64,000 nt of DNA. Source: Osmia lignaria lignaria (taxonomy: Eukaryota; Arthropoda; Insecta; Hymenoptera; Megachilidae). The translations under genes and the position numbers were made by a program. This document shows, in pieces, positions 10,822 to 24,737 of the stretch. Below the pieces are notes generated by a model that made no database searches, was not told the origin of the DNA, and saw only the letters and a list, made by a program, of their open reading frames with translations. The stretch is taken from the NCBI RefSeq assembly GCF_051020975.1, contig NW_027478160.1, forward strand, positions 14,964,001 to 15,028,000, given 5' to 3'. Every line of letters starts with the position of its first letter. Within the stretch, counting starts at the first letter, position 1.

Positions 10822-13800
10822 CGAGATAACTCTGCACTATTGCGAGCTGCAAATGCCACTTCCAGCTTAGCTGTGCAGAAGAAGAACAACAAGAAGAAGA
10901 AATATCTCGAAATATGTCCGTCAGGCCCCTTCCCTTGAGATAAATCTGCAAATATCTCGGAAACAAAACGAGCTATGGCAAAATGTTAAGCGACTTTATT
11001 TGTAGAGAATTAAGTTTCCTACTTTTTACGTTCTATGATATTTTTTGATCAGATGCGTAGTTCTCGAGATATATCAAGATATTTTAAAGTTCCGAAGCCG
11101 CACCAACATAATAGAGATACAGAAACACCGTGGCCCCTTTCTTTGAGATAACTCTGCACTAGTGCGAGCCGCAAATGCCGCTTCCAGCTTAGCTGTGCAG
11201 AAGAAGAACAACAAGAAGAAGAAATATCTGGAAATATGTCCGTCAGGCCCCTTCCCTTGAGGTAAATCTGCAAATATCTCGGAAACGAAGCGAGCTACGG
11301 CAAAATGTTAAGAGACCTTTTTTGTAGAAAATTAGGATTCCTACTTTTTATGTTCTATGATATTTTTTGATCAGATGCGTAGTTCTCGAGATATATCAAG
11401 ATATTTAAAAGTTCCGAAGCCGCACCAACATAATAGAGATACAGAAACACCGTGGCCCCTTTCTTTGAGATAACTCTGCACTATTGCGCGCTGCAAATGC
11501 CACTTCCAGCTTAGCTGTGCAGAAGAAGAACAACGAGAAGAAGAAATATCTCGAAATATGTCCGTCAGGCCCCTTCCCTTGAGATAAATCTGCAAATATC
11601 TCGGAAACGAAGCGAGCTATGGCAAAATGTTAAGAGACCTTTTTTGTAGAGAATTAAGTTTCCTACTTTTTATGTTCTATGATATTTTTTGATCAGATGC
11701 GTAGTTCTCGAGATATATCAAGATATTTAAAAGTTCCGAAGCCGCACCAACATAATAGAGATACAGAAACACCGTGGCCCCTTTCTTCCACATAACTATG
11801 CACTATTGCGAGCTGCAAATGCCACTTCCAGCTTAGCTGTGCAGAAGAAGAACAACAAGAAGAAGAAATATCTCGAAATATGTCCGTGAGGCCACTTCCC
11901 TTGAGATAAATCTGCAAATATCTCGGAAACGAAGCGAGCTATGGCAAAATGTTAAGAGACCTTATTTGTAGAGAATTAAGTTTCCTACTTTTTATGTTCT
12001 ATGATATTTTTTGATCAGATGCGTAGTTCTCGAGATATATCAAGATATTTAAAAGTTCCGAAGCCGCACCAACATAATAGAGATACAGAAACACCGTGGC
12101 CCCTTTCTTTGAGATAACTCTGCGCTATTGCGAGCTGGAAATGCCACTTCCAGTTTAGCTGTGCAGAAGAAGAACAACAAGAAGAGGAAATATCTCGAAA
12201 TATGTCCGTCAGGCCCCTTCCCTTGAGATATATCTGCAAATATCTCGGAAACGAAACGAGCTATGGCAAAATGTTAAGAGACCTTTTTTGTAGAGAATTA
12301 TGTTTCTTACAATTTATGTTCTATGATATTTTTTGATCAGAAGCGTAGTTTTCGAGATATATCGAGATATTTAAAAGATCCGAAGCCGCACCAACATAAT
12401 AGAGATACAGAAACACCGTGGCCCCTTTCTTTGAGATTACTCTGCACTAGTGCGAGCCGCAAATGCCGCTTCCAGCTTAGCTGTGCAGAAGAAGAACAAC
12501 AAGAAGAAGAAATATCTCGAAATATGTCCGTCAGGCCCCTTCCCTCGAGATAAATCTGCAAATATCTCGGAAACGAAGCGAGCTATGGCAAAATGTTAAG
12601 AGACCTCTTTTGTAGAGAATTAAGTTTCCTACTTTTTATGTTCTATGATATTTTTCGATCAGATGCGTAGTTCTCGAGATATATCAAGATATTTAAAAGT
12701 TCCGAAGCCGCACCAACATAATAGAGATACAGAAACACCGTGGCCCCTTTCTTTGAGATAACTCTGCACTATTGCGCGCTGCAAATGCCACTTCCAGCTT
12801 AGCTGTGCAGAAGAAGAACAACAAGAAGAAGAAATATCTCGAAATATGTCCGTCAGGCCCCTTCCCTTGAGATAAATCTGCAAATATCTCGGAAACGAAG
12901 CGAGCTATGGCAAAATGTTAAGAGACCTTTTTTGTAGAGAATTAAGTTTCCTACTTTTTATGTTCTATGATATTTTTTGATCAGATGCGTAGTTCTCGAG
13001 GTATATCAAGATATTTAAAAGTTCCGAAGCCGCACCAACATAATAGAGATACAGAAACACCGTGGCCCCTTTCTTTGAGATAACTCTGCACTACTGCGAG
13101 CTGCAAGTGCCACTTCCAGCTTAGCTGTGCAGAAGAAGAACAACAAGAAGAAGAAATATCTCGAAATATGTCCGTCAGGCCCCTTCCCTTGCGATAAATC
13201 TGCAAATATCTCGGAAACGAAGCGAGCTATGGCAAAATGTTAAGAGACATTTTTTGTAGAGAATTAAGTTTCCTACTTTTTATGTTCTATGATATTTTTT
13301 GATCAGATGCGTAGTTCTCGAGATATATCAAGATATTTAAAAGTTCCGAAGCCGCACCAACATAATAGAGATACAGAAACACCGTGGCCCCTTTCTTTCA
13401 CATAACTATGCACTATTGCGAGCTGCAAATGCCACTTCCAGCTTAGCTGTGCAGAAGAAGAACAACAAGAAGAAGAAATATCTCGAAATATGTCCGTCAG
13501 GCCACTTCCCTTGAGATAAATCTGCAAATATCTCGGAAACGAAGCGAGCTATGGCAAAATGATAAGAGACCTTATTTGTAGAGAATTAAGTTTCCTACTT
13601 TTTATGTTCTATGATATTTTTTGATCAGATGCGTAGTTCTCGAGATATATCAAGATATTTAAAAGTTCCGAAGCCGCACCAACATAATAGAGATACAGCA
13701 ACACCGTGGCCCCTTTCTTTGAGATAACTCTGCGCTATTGCGAGCTGGAAATGCCACTTCCAGTTTAGCTGTGCAGAAGAAGAACAACAAGAAGAGGAAA

Positions 13801-15554
13801 TATCTCGAAATATGTCCGTCAGGCCCCTTCCCTTGAGATATATCTGCAAATATCTCGGAAACGAAACGAGCTATGGCAAAATGTTAAGAGACCTTTTTTG
13901 TAGAGAATTATGTTTCTTACAATTTATGTTCTATGATATTTCTTGATCAGAAGCTTAGTTTTCGAGATATATCGAGATATTTAAAAGATCCGAAGCCGCA
14001 CCAACATAATAGAGATACAGAAACACCGTGGCCCCTTTCTTTGAGATAACTCTGCACTAGTGCGAGCCGCAAATGCCGCTTCCAGCTTAGCTGTGCAGAA
14101 GAAGAACAACAAGAAGAAGAAATATCTCGAAATATGTCCGTCAGGCCCCTTCCCTCGAGATAAATCTGCAAATATCTCGGAAACGAAGCGAGCTATGGCA
14201 AAATGTTAAGAGACCTCTTTTGTAGAGAATGAAGTTTCCTACTTTTTATGTTCTATGATATTTTTCGATCAGATGCGTAGTTCTTGAGATATATCAAGAT
14301 ATTTAAAAGTTCCGAAGCCGCACCAACATAATAGAGATACAGAACCACCGTGGCCCCTTTCTTTGAGATAACTCTGCACTATTGCGAGCTGCAAATGCCA
14401 CTTCCAGCTTAGCTGTGCAGAAGAAGAACAACAAGAAGAAGAAATATCTGGAAATATGTCCGTCAGGCCCCTTCCCTTGAGATATATCTGCAAATATCTC
14501 GGAAACGAAACGAGCTATGGCAAAAGGTTAAGAGACCTTTTTTGTAGAGAATTATGTTTCCTACAATTTATGTTCTATGATATTTTTTGATCAGAAGCGT
14601 AGTTTTCGAGATATATCGAGATATTTAAAAGATCCGAAGCCGCACCAACATAATAGAGATACAGAAACACCGTGGCCCCTTTCTTTCACATAACTATGCA
14701 CTATTGCGAGCTGCAAATGCCACTTCCAGCTTAGCTGTGCAGAAGAAGAACAACAAGAAGAAGAAATATCTCGAAATATGTCCGTCAGGCCACTTCCCTT
14801 GAGATAAATCTGCAAATATGTCGGAAACGAAGCGAGCTATGGCAAAATGTTAAGAGACCTTATTTGTAGAGAATTAAGTTTCCTACTTTTTATGTTCTAT
14901 GATATTTTTTGATCATATGCGTAGTTCTCGAGATATATCAAGATATTTAAAAGTTCCGAAGCCGCACCAACATAATAGAGATACAGAAACACCGTGGCCC
15001 CTTTCTTTGAGATAACTCTGCGCTATTGCGAGCTGGAAATGCCACTTCCAGTTTAGCTGTGCAGAAGAAGAACAACAAGAAGAGGAAATATCTGGAAATA
15101 TGTCCGTCAGGCCACTTCCCTTGAGATAAATCTGCAAATATCTCGGAAACGAAGCGAGCTATGGCAAAATGATAAGAGACCTTATTTGTAGAGAATTAAG
15201 TTTCCTACTTTTTATGTTCTATGATATTTTTTGATCAGATGCGTAGTTCTCGAGATATATCAAGATATTTAAAAGTTCCGAAGCCGCACCAACATAATAG
15301 AGATACAGCAACACCGTGGCCCCTTTCTTTGAGATAACTCTGCACTAGTGCGAGCCGCAAATGCCGCTTCCAGCTTAGCTGTGCAGAAGAAGAACAACAA
15401 GAAGAGGAAATATCTCGAAATATGTCCGTCAGGCCCCTTCCCTTCAGATATATCTGCAAATATCTCGGAAACGAAACGAGCTATGGCAAAATGTTAAGAG
15501 ACGTTTTTTGTAGAGAATTATGTTTCCTACAATTTATGTTCTATGATATTTTTT
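10822..15554. repeat. Zone 2b: mosaic of hairpin-variant, TTTCACATAACTATGC and CCGCTTCC monomers
   Basis: About 15 monomers in which several marked types alternate: GCGCTATTGCGAGCTGG units (12013, 13623, 14911), TTTCACATAACTATGC units (13301 and 14589; TTCCACATAAC at 11691) and CCGCTTCC units (11047, 12335, 13945, 15233). Spacings of four or five monomers recur but no single unit is cleanly repeated. The stretch at about 14.8-15.4 kb matches about 18.0-18.65 kb at an offset of 3220 bp. Confidence 0.7.
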
Positions 15555-18500
15555 GATCAGAAGCGTAGTTTTCGAGATATATCAAGATATTTAAAAGTTC
15601 CGAAGCCGCACCAACATAATAGAGATACAGAAACACCGTGGCCCCTTTCTTTGAGATAACTCTGCACTACTGCGAGCTGCAAATGCCACTTCCAGCTTAG
15701 CTGTGCAGAAGAAGAACAACAAGAAGAAGAAATATCTCGAAATATGTCCGTCAGGCCCCTTCCCTTGAGATAAATCTGCAAATATCTCGGAAACGAAGCG
15801 AGCTATGGCAAAATGTTAAGAGACCTTTTTTGTAGAGAATTAAGTTTCCTACTTTTTATGTTCTATGATATTTTTTGATCAGATGCGTAGTTCTCGAGAT
15901 ATATCCAGATATTTAAAAGTTCCGAAGCGGCACCAACATAATAGAGATACAGAAACACCGTGGCCCCTTTCTTTGAGATAACTCTGCACTATTGCGACCT
16001 GCAAATGCCACTTCCAGCTTAGCTGTGCAGAAGAAGAACAACAAGAAGAAGAAATATCACGAAATATGTCCGTTAGGCCCCTTCCCTTGAGATAAATCTG
16101 CAAATATCTCGGAAACGAAGCGAGCTATGGCAAAATGTTAAGAGACCTTTTTTGTAGCGAATTAAGTTTCCTACTTTTTATGCTCTATGATATTTTTTGA
16201 TCAGATGCGTAGTTCTCGAGATATATCAAGATATTTAAAAGTTCCGAAGCCGCACCAACATAAAAGTGATACAGAAACACCGTGGCCCCTTTCTTTCACA
16301 TAACTATGCACTATTGCGAGCTGCAAATGCCACTTCCAGCTTAGCTGTGCAGAAGAAGAACAACAAGAAGAAGAAATATCTCGAAGTATGTCCGTCAGGC
16401 CCCTTACCTTGAGATAAATCTGCAAATATCTCGGAAACGAAGCGAGCTATGGCAAAATGTTAAGAGACCTTTTTTGTAGAGAATTAAGTTTCCTACTTTT
16501 TATCTTCTATGATATTTTCTGATCAGATGCGTAGTTCTCGAGATATATCAAGATATTTAAAAGTTAAGAAGCCGCACCAACATAATAGAGATACAGAAAC
16601 ACCGTGGCCCCTTTCTTTGAGATAACTCTGCACAATTGCGAGCTGCAAATGCCACTTCCAGCTTAGCTGTGCAGAAGAAGAACAACAAGAAGAAGAAGTA
16701 TCTCGAAATATGTCCGTCAGGCCCCTTCCCTTGAGATAAATCTGCAAACATCTCGGAAACGAAGCGAGCTATTGCAAAATATTAAGAGACCTTTTTTGTA
16801 GAGAATTGAGTTTCCTACTTTTTATGTTCTATGATATTTTTTGATCAGATGCGTAGTTCTCGAGATATATCAAGATATTTAAAAGTTAAGAAGCCGCACC
16901 AACATAATAGAGATACAGAAACACCGTGGCCCCTTTCTTTGAGATAACTCTGCACTAATGCGAGCTGCAAATGCCACTTCCAGCTTAGCTGTGCAGAAGA
17001 AGAACAACAAGAAGAAGAAATATCACGAAATATGTCCGTTAGGCCCCTTCCCTTGAGATAAATCTGCAAATATCTCGGAAACGAAGCGAGCTATGGCAAA
17101 ATGTTAAGAGACCTTTTTTGTAGCGAATTATGTTTCCTACTTTTTATGTTCTATGATATTTTTTGATCAGATGCGTAGTTCTCGAGATATATCAAGATAT
17201 TTAAAAGTTCCGAAGCCGCACCAACATAATAGAGATACAGAAACACCGTGGCCCCTTTCTTTCAGATAACTATGCACTATTGCGAGCTGCAAATGCCACT
17301 TCCAGCTTAGCTGTGCAGAAGAAGAACAACAAGAAGAAGAAATATCTCGAAATATGTCCGTTAGGCCCCTTCCCTTGAGATAAATCTGCAAATATCTCGG
17401 AAACGAAGCGAGCTATGGCAAAATGTTAAGAGACCTTTTTTGTAGCGAATTAAGTTTCCTACTTTTTATGTTCTATGATATTTTTTGATCAGATGCGTAG
17501 TTTTCGAGATATATCAAGATATTTAAAAGTTCCGAAGCCGCACCAACATAATAGAGATACAGAAACACCGTGGCCCCTTTCTTTCAGATAACTATGCACT
17601 ATTGCGAGCTGCAAATGCCACTTCCAGCTTAGCTGTGCAGAAGAAGAACAACAAGAAGAAGAAATATCTCGAAATATGTCCGTCAGGCCCCTTACCTTGA
17701 GATAAATCTGCAAATATCTCGGAAACGAAGCGAGCTATGGCAAAATGTTAAGAGACCTTTTTTGTAGAGAATTAAGTTTCCTACTTTTTATCTTCTATGA
17801 TATTTTCTGATCAGATGCGTAGTTCTCGAGATATATCAAGATATTTAAAAGTTCCGAAGCCGCACCAACATAATAGAGATACAGAAACACCGTGGCCCCT
17901 TTCTTTGAGATAACTCTGCACTAGTGCGAGCCGCAAATGCCACTTCCAGCTTAGCTGTGCAGAAGAAGAACAACAAGAAGAAGAAATATCTCGAAATATG
18001 TCCGTCAGGCCACTTCCCTTGAGATAAATCTGCAAATATCTCGGAAACGAAGCGAGCTATGGCAAAATGTTAAGAGACCTTATTTGTAGAGAATTAAGTT
18101 TCCTACTTTTTATGTTCTATGATATTTTTTGATCAGATGCGTAGTTCTCGAGATATATCAAGATATTTAAAAGTTCCGAAGCCGCACCAACATAATAGAG
18201 ATACAGAAACACCGTGGCCCCTTTCTTTGAGATAACTCTGCGCTATTGCGAGCTGGAAATGCCACTTCCAGTTTAGCTGTGCAGAAGAAGAACAACAAGA
18301 AGAGGAAATATCTGGAAATATGTCCGTCAGGCCACTTCCCTTGAGATAAATCTGCAAATATCTCGGAAACGAAGCGAGCTATGGCAAAATGATAAGAGAC
18401 CTTATTTGTAGAGAATTAAGTTTCCTACTTTTTATGTTCTATGATATTTTTTGATCAGATGCGTAGTTCTCGAGATATATCAAGATATTTAAAAGTTCCG

Positions 18501-21500
18501 AAGCCGCACCAACATAATAGAGATACAGCAACACCGTGGCCCCTTTCTTTGGGATAACTCTGCACTAGTGCGAGCCGCAAATGCCGCTTCCAGCTTAGCT
18601 GTGCAGAAGAAGAACAACAAGAAGAGGAAATATCTCGAAATATGTCCGTCAGGCCCCTTCCCTTGAGATATATCTGCAAATATCTCGGAAACGAAACGAG
18701 CTATGACAAAATGTTAAGAGACCTTTTTTGTAGAGAATTATGTTTCTTACAATTTATGTTCTATGATATTTTTTGATCAGAAGCGTAGTTTTCGAGATAT
18801 ATCGAGATATTTAAAAGATCCGAAGCCGCACCAACATAATAGAGATACAGAAACACCGTGGCCCCTTTCTTTGAGATAACTCTGCACTAGTGCGAGCCGC
18901 AAATGCCGCTTCCAGCTTAGCTGTGCAGAAGAAGAACAACAAGAAGAAGAAATATCTCGAAATATGTCCGTCAGGCCCCTTCCCTCGAGATAAATCTGCA
19001 AATATCTCGGAAACGAAGCGAGCTATGGCAAAATGTTAAGAGACCTCTTTTGTAGAGAATGAAGTTTCCTACTTTTTATGTTCTATGATATTTTTCGATC
19101 AGATGCGTAGTTCTCGAGATATATCAAGATATTTAAAAGTTCCGAAGCCGCACCAACATAATAGAGATACAGAAACACCGTGGCCCCTTTCTTTGAGATA
19201 ACTCTGCACTATTGCGAGCTGCAAATGCCACTTCCAGCTTAGCTGTGCAGAAGAAGAACAACAAGAAGAAGAAATATCTCGAAGTATGTCCGTCAGGCCC
19301 CTTACCTTGAGATAAATCTGCAAATATCTCGGAAACGAAGCGAGCTATGGCAAAATGTTAAGAGACCTTTTTTGTAGAGAATTAAGTTTCCTACTTTTTA
19401 TCTTCTATGATATTTTCTGATCAGATGCGTAGTTCTCGAGATATATCAAGATATTTAAAAGTTAAGAAGCCGCACCAACATAATAGAGATACAGAAACAC
19501 CGTGGCCCCTTTCTTTGAGATAACTCTGCACAATTGCGAGCTGCAAATGCCACTTCCAGCTTAGCTGTGCAGAAGAAGAACAACAAGAAGAAGAAGTATC
19601 TCGAAATATGTCCGTCAGGCCCCTTCCCTTGAGATAAATCTGCAAACATCTCGGAAACGAAGCGAGCTATTGCAAAATATTAAGAGACCTTTTTTGTAGA
19701 GAATTGAGTTTCCTACTTTTTATGTTCTATGATATTTTTTGATCAGATGCGTAGTTCTCGAGATATATCAAGATATTTAAAAGTTCCGAAGCCGCACCAA
19801 CATAATAGAGATACAGAAACACCGTGGCCCCTTTCTTTGAGATAACTCTGCACTAATGCGAGCTGCAAATGCCACTTCCAGCTTAGCTGTGCAGAAGAAG
19901 AACAACAAGAAGAAGAAATATCACGAAATATGTCCGTTAGGCCCCTTCCCTTGAGATAAATCTGCAAATATCTCGGAAACGAAGCGAGCTATGGCAAAAT
20001 GTTAAGAGACCTTTTTTGTAGAGAATTAAGTTTCCTACTTTTTATGTTCTATGATATTTTTTGATCAGATGCGTATTTCTCGAGATATATCCAGATATTT
20101 AAAAGTTCCGAAGCGGCACCAACATAATAGAGATAGAGAAACACCGTGGCCCCTTTCTTTGAGATAACTCTGCACTATTGCGACCTGCAAATGCCACTTC
20201 CAGCTTAGCTGTGCAGAAGAAGAACAACAAGAAGAAGAAATATCACGAAATATGTCCGTTAGGCCCCTTCCCTTGAGATAAATCTGCAAATATCTCGGAA
20301 ACGAAGCGAGCTATGGCAAAATGTTAAGAGACCTTTTTTGTAGCGAATTAAGTTTCCTACTTTTTATGCTCTATGATATTTTTTGATCAGATGCGTAGTT
20401 CTCGAGATATATCAAGATATTTAAAAGTTCCGAAGCCGCACCAACATAATAGTGATACAGAAACACCGTGGCCCCTTTCTTTCACATAACTATGCACTAT
20501 TGCGAGCTGCAAATGCCATTTCCAGCTTAGCTGTGCAGAAGAAGAACAACAAGAAGAAGAAATATCTCGAAGTATGTCCGTCAGGCCCCTTACCTTGAGA
20601 TAAATCTGCAAATATCTCGGAAACGAAGCGAGCTATGGCAAAATGTTAAGAGACCTTTTTTGTAGAGAATTAAGTTTCCTACTTTTTATCTTCTATGATA
20701 TTTTCTGATCAGATGCGTAGTTCTCGAGATATATCAAGATATTTAAAAGTTCCGAAGCCGCACCAACATAATAGAGATACAGAAACACCGTGGCCCCTTT
20801 CTTTGAGATAACTCTGCACTATTGCGAGCTGCAAATGCCACTTCCAGCTTAGCTGTGCAGAGGAAGAACAACAAGAAGAAGAAATATCTCGAAATATGTC
20901 CGTGAGGCCAGTTCCTTTGAGCTGAATCGGCAAATATCTCGGAAACGAAGCGAGCTATGGCAAAATGTTAAGAGACGTTTTTTGTAGAGAATTATGTTTC
21001 CTACAATTTATGTTCTATGATATTTTTTGATCAGAAGCGTAGTTTTCGAGATATATCAAGATATTTAAAAGTTCCGAAGCCGCACCAACATAATAGAGAT
21101 ACAGAAACACCGTGGCCCCTTTCTTTGAGATAACTCTGCACTACTGCGAGCTGCAAATGCCACTTCCAGCTTAGCTGTGCAGAAGAAGAACAACAAGAAG
21201 AAGAAATATCTCGAAATATGTCCGTCAGGCCCCTTCCCTTGAGATAAATCTGCAAATATCTCGGAAACGAAGCGAGCTATGGCAAAATGTTGAGAGACCT
21301 TTTTTGTAGAGAATTAAGTTTCCTACTTTTTATGTTCTATGATATTTTTTGATCAGATGCGTAGTTCTCGAGATATATCCAGATATTTAAAAGTTCCGAA
21401 GCGGCACCAACATAATAGAGATAGAGAAACACCGTGGCCCCTTTCTTTGAGATAACTCTGCACTATTGCGACCTGCAAATGCCACTTCCAGCTTAGCTGT

Positions 21501-22483
21501 GCAGAGGAAGAACAACAAGAAGAAGAAATATCTCGAAATATGTCCGTCAGGCCACTTCCCTTGAGATAAATCTGCAAATATCTCGGAAACGAAGCGAGCT
21601 ATGGCAAAATGTTAAGAGAGCTTATTTGTAGAGAATTAAGTTTCCTACTTTTTATGTTCTATGATATTTTTTGATCAGATGCGTAGTTCTCGAGATATAT
21701 CAAGATATTTAAAAGTTCCGAAGCCGCACCAACATAATAGAGATACAGAAACACCGTGGCCCCTTTCTTTGAGATAACTCTGCGCTATTGCGAGCTGGAA
21801 ATGCCACTTCCAGTTTAGCTGTGCAGAAGAAGAACAACAAGAAGAGGAAATATCTCGAAATATGTCCGTCAGGCCACTTCCCTTGAGATAAATCTGCAAA
21901 TATCTCGGAAACGAAGCGAGCTATGGCAAAATGATAAGAGACCTTATTTGTAGAGAATTAAGTTTCCTACTTTTTATGTTCTATGATATTTTTTGATCAG
22001 ATGCGTAGTTCTCGAGATATATCAAGATATTTAAAAGTTCCGAAGCCGCACCAACATAATAGAGATACAGAAACACCGTGGCCCCTTTCTTTGAGATAAC
22101 TCTGCACTATTGCGAGCTGCAAATGCCACTTCCAGCTTAGCTGTGCAGAAGAAGAACAACAAGAAGAAGAAATATCTGGAAATATGTCCGTCAGGCCCCT
22201 TCCCTTGAGATAAATCGGCAAATATCTCGGAAACGAAGCGAGCTATGGCAAAATGTTAAGAGACGTTTTTTGTAGAGAATTATGTTTCCTACAATTTATG
22301 TTCTATGATATTTTTTGATCAGAAGCGTAGTTTTCGAGATATATCGAGATATTTAAAAGTTCCGAAGCCGCACCAACATAATAGAGATACAGAAACACCG
22401 TGGCCCCTTTCTTTGAGATAACTCTGCACTATTGCGAGCTGCAAATGCCACTTCCAGCTTAGCTGTGCAGAGGAAGAACAACA
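15555..22483. repeat. Zone 3a: mosaic with 9-, 10- and 13-monomer offsets
   Basis: Variants typical of this zone are GTAGCGAATT, ATCACGAAAT, AAGTTAAGAAGCC and CCTTACCTTGAG. The monomers at 15877 and 16199 match those at 20063 and 20385 (offset 4186 bp), that at 16521 matches 19419 (2898 bp), and those at 14911 and 15233 match 18131 and 18453 (3220 bp). Several overlapping periods indicate a history of unequal exchanges with different registers. Confidence 0.7.
16440..18050. repeat. Five-monomer block copied 9016 bp away, copy 1
   Basis: The order of five marked monomers here matches 25456-27066 at an offset of exactly 28 units. Shared markers are the two AAGTTAAGAAGCC copies, the two TTTCAGATAACTATGC copies, CCTTACCTTGAG and TATCTTCTATGATATTTTCTG. 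Mismatches include CAAACATCTC near 16748 and TTATG near 17130. Confidence 0.75.
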
Positions 22484-24737
22484 AGAAGAAGAAATATCTC
22501 GAAATATGTCCGTCAGGCCAGTTCCTTTGAGCTGAATCGGCAAATATCTCGGAAACGAAGCGAGCTCTAGCAAAATGTTAAGAGACGTTTTTTGTAGAGA
22601 ATTATGTTTCCTACAATTTATGTTCTATGATATTTTTTGATCAGAAGCGTAGTTTTCGAGATATATCAAGATATTTAAAAGTTCCGAAGCCGCACCAACA
22701 TAATAGAGATACAGAAACACCGTGGCCCCTTTCTTTGAGATAACTCTGCACTACTGCGAGCTGCAAATGCCACTTCCAGCTTAGCTGTGCAGAAGAAGAA
22801 CAACAAGAAGAAGAAATATCTCGAAATATGTCCGTCAGGCCCCTTCCCTTGAGATAAATCTGCAAATATCTCGGAAACGAAGCGAGCTATGGCAAAATGT
22901 TAAGAGACCTTTTTTGTAGAGAATTAAGTTTCCTACTTTTTATGTTCTATGATATTTTTTGATCAGATGCGTAGTTCTCGAGATATATCCAGATATTTAA
23001 AAGTTCCGAAGCGGCACCAACATAATAGAGATACAGAAACACCGTGGCCCCTTTCTTTGAGATAACTCTGCACTATTGCGACCTGCAAATGCCACTTCCA
23101 GCTTAGCTGTGCAGAAGAAGAACAACAAGAAGAAGAAATATCTCGAAGTATGTCCGTCAGGCCCCTTACCTTGAGATAAATCTGCAAATATCTCGGAAAC
23201 GAAGCGAGCTATGGCAAAATGTTAAGAGACCTTTTTTGTAGAGAATTAAGTTTCCTACTTTTTATCTTCTATGATATTTTCTGATCAGATGCGTAGTTCT
23301 CGAGATATATCAAGATATTTAAAAGTTAAGAAGCCGCACCAACATAATAGAGATACAGAAACACCGTGGCCCCTTTCTTTGAGATAACTCTGCACAATTG
23401 CGAGCTGCAAATGCCACTTCCAGCTTAGCTGTGCAGAAGAAGAACAACAAGAAGAAGAAGTATCTCGAAATATGTCCGTCAGGCCCCTTCCCTTGAGATA
23501 AATCTGCAAATATCTCGGAAACGAAGCGAGCTATTGCAAAATATTAAGAGACCTTTTTTGTAGAGAATTGAGTTTCCTACTTTTTATGTTCTATGATATT
23601 TTTTGATCAGATGCGTAGTTCTCGAGATATATCAAGATATTTAAAAGTTAAGAAGCCGCACCAACATAATAGAGATACAGAAACACCGTGGCCCCTTTCT
23701 TTGAGATAACTCTGCACTAATGCGAGCTGCAAATGCCACTTCCAGCTTAGCTGTGCAGAAGAAGAACAACAAGAAGAAGAAATATCACGAAATATGTCCG
23801 TTAGGCCCCTTCCCTTGAGATAAATCTGCAAATATCTCGGAAACGAAGCGAGCTATGGCAAAATGTTAAGAGACCTTTTTTGTAGCGAATTAAGTTTCCT
23901 ACTTTTTATGTTCTATGATATTTTTTGATCAGATGCGTAGTTCTCGAGATATATCAAGATATTTAAAAGTTCCGAAGCCGCACCAACATAATAGAGATAC
24001 AGAAACACCGTGGCCCCTTTCTTTCAGATAACTATGCACTATTGCGAGCTGCAAATGCCACTTCCAGCTTAGCTGTGCAGAAGAAGAACAACAAGAAGAA
24101 GAAATATCTCGAAATATGTCCGTTAGGCCCCTTCCCTTGAGATAAATCTGCAAATATCTCGGAAACGAAGCGAGCTATGGCAAAATGTTAAGAGACCTTT
24201 TTTGTAGCGAATTAAGTTTCCTACTTTTTATGTTCTATGATATTTTTTGATCAGATGCGTAGTTCTCGAGATATATCAAGATATTTAAAAGTTCCGAAGC
24301 CGCACCAACATAATAGAGATACAGAAACACCGTGGCCCCCTTCTTTGAGATAACTCTGCACTAGTGCGAGCCGCAAATGCCACTTCCAGCTTAGCTGTGC
24401 AGAAGAAGAACAACAAGAAGAAGAAATATCTCGAAATATGTCCGTCAGGCCACTTCCCTTGAGATAAATCTGCAAATATCTCGGAAACGAAGCGAGCTAT
24501 GGCAAAATGTTGAGAGACCTTTTTTGTAGCGAATTAAGTTTCCTACTTTTTATGTTCTATGATATTTTTTGATCAGATGCGTAGCTCTCGAGATATATCA
24601 AGATATTTAAAAGTTCCGAAGCCGCATCAACATAATAGAGATACAGAAACACGGTGGCCCCTCTCTTTGAGATAACTCTGCACTATTGCGAGCTGGAAAT
24701 GCCACTTCCAGTTTAGCTGTGCAGAAGAAGAACAACA
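22484..24737. repeat. 7-monomer (2254-bp) higher-order unit, copy 1
   Basis: From about 22484 to 24338 this segment matches 24738-26592 at an offset of exactly seven monomers. The order of types is the same: GAGCTGAAT/GACG block, B-type monomer, AAGCGGCACC monomer with GCGACCTGC, two AAGTTAAGAAG monomers and a TTTCAGATAACTATGC monomer. The copies part at 24338, where this one continues CCCCCTTCTTTGAG. Confidence 0.8.
22517..22595. repeat. GAGCTGAAT variant block linked to GACG
   Basis: In place of the usual CTTGAGATAAATCTGC, this block has GTTCCTTTGAGCTGAATC, followed about 60 bp on by GACGTTTTTTG instead of GACCTTTTTTG, and then a B-type edge. The same combination occurs near 2230, 2552, 20908, 24772, 27348, 28003, 47629 and 60827. 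Exceptions keep one half only: near 50204 and 63405 the block is followed by GACC, near 51171 and 52781 by GACA, and near 15502 and 27063 GACG occurs without the block. Confidence 0.8.
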
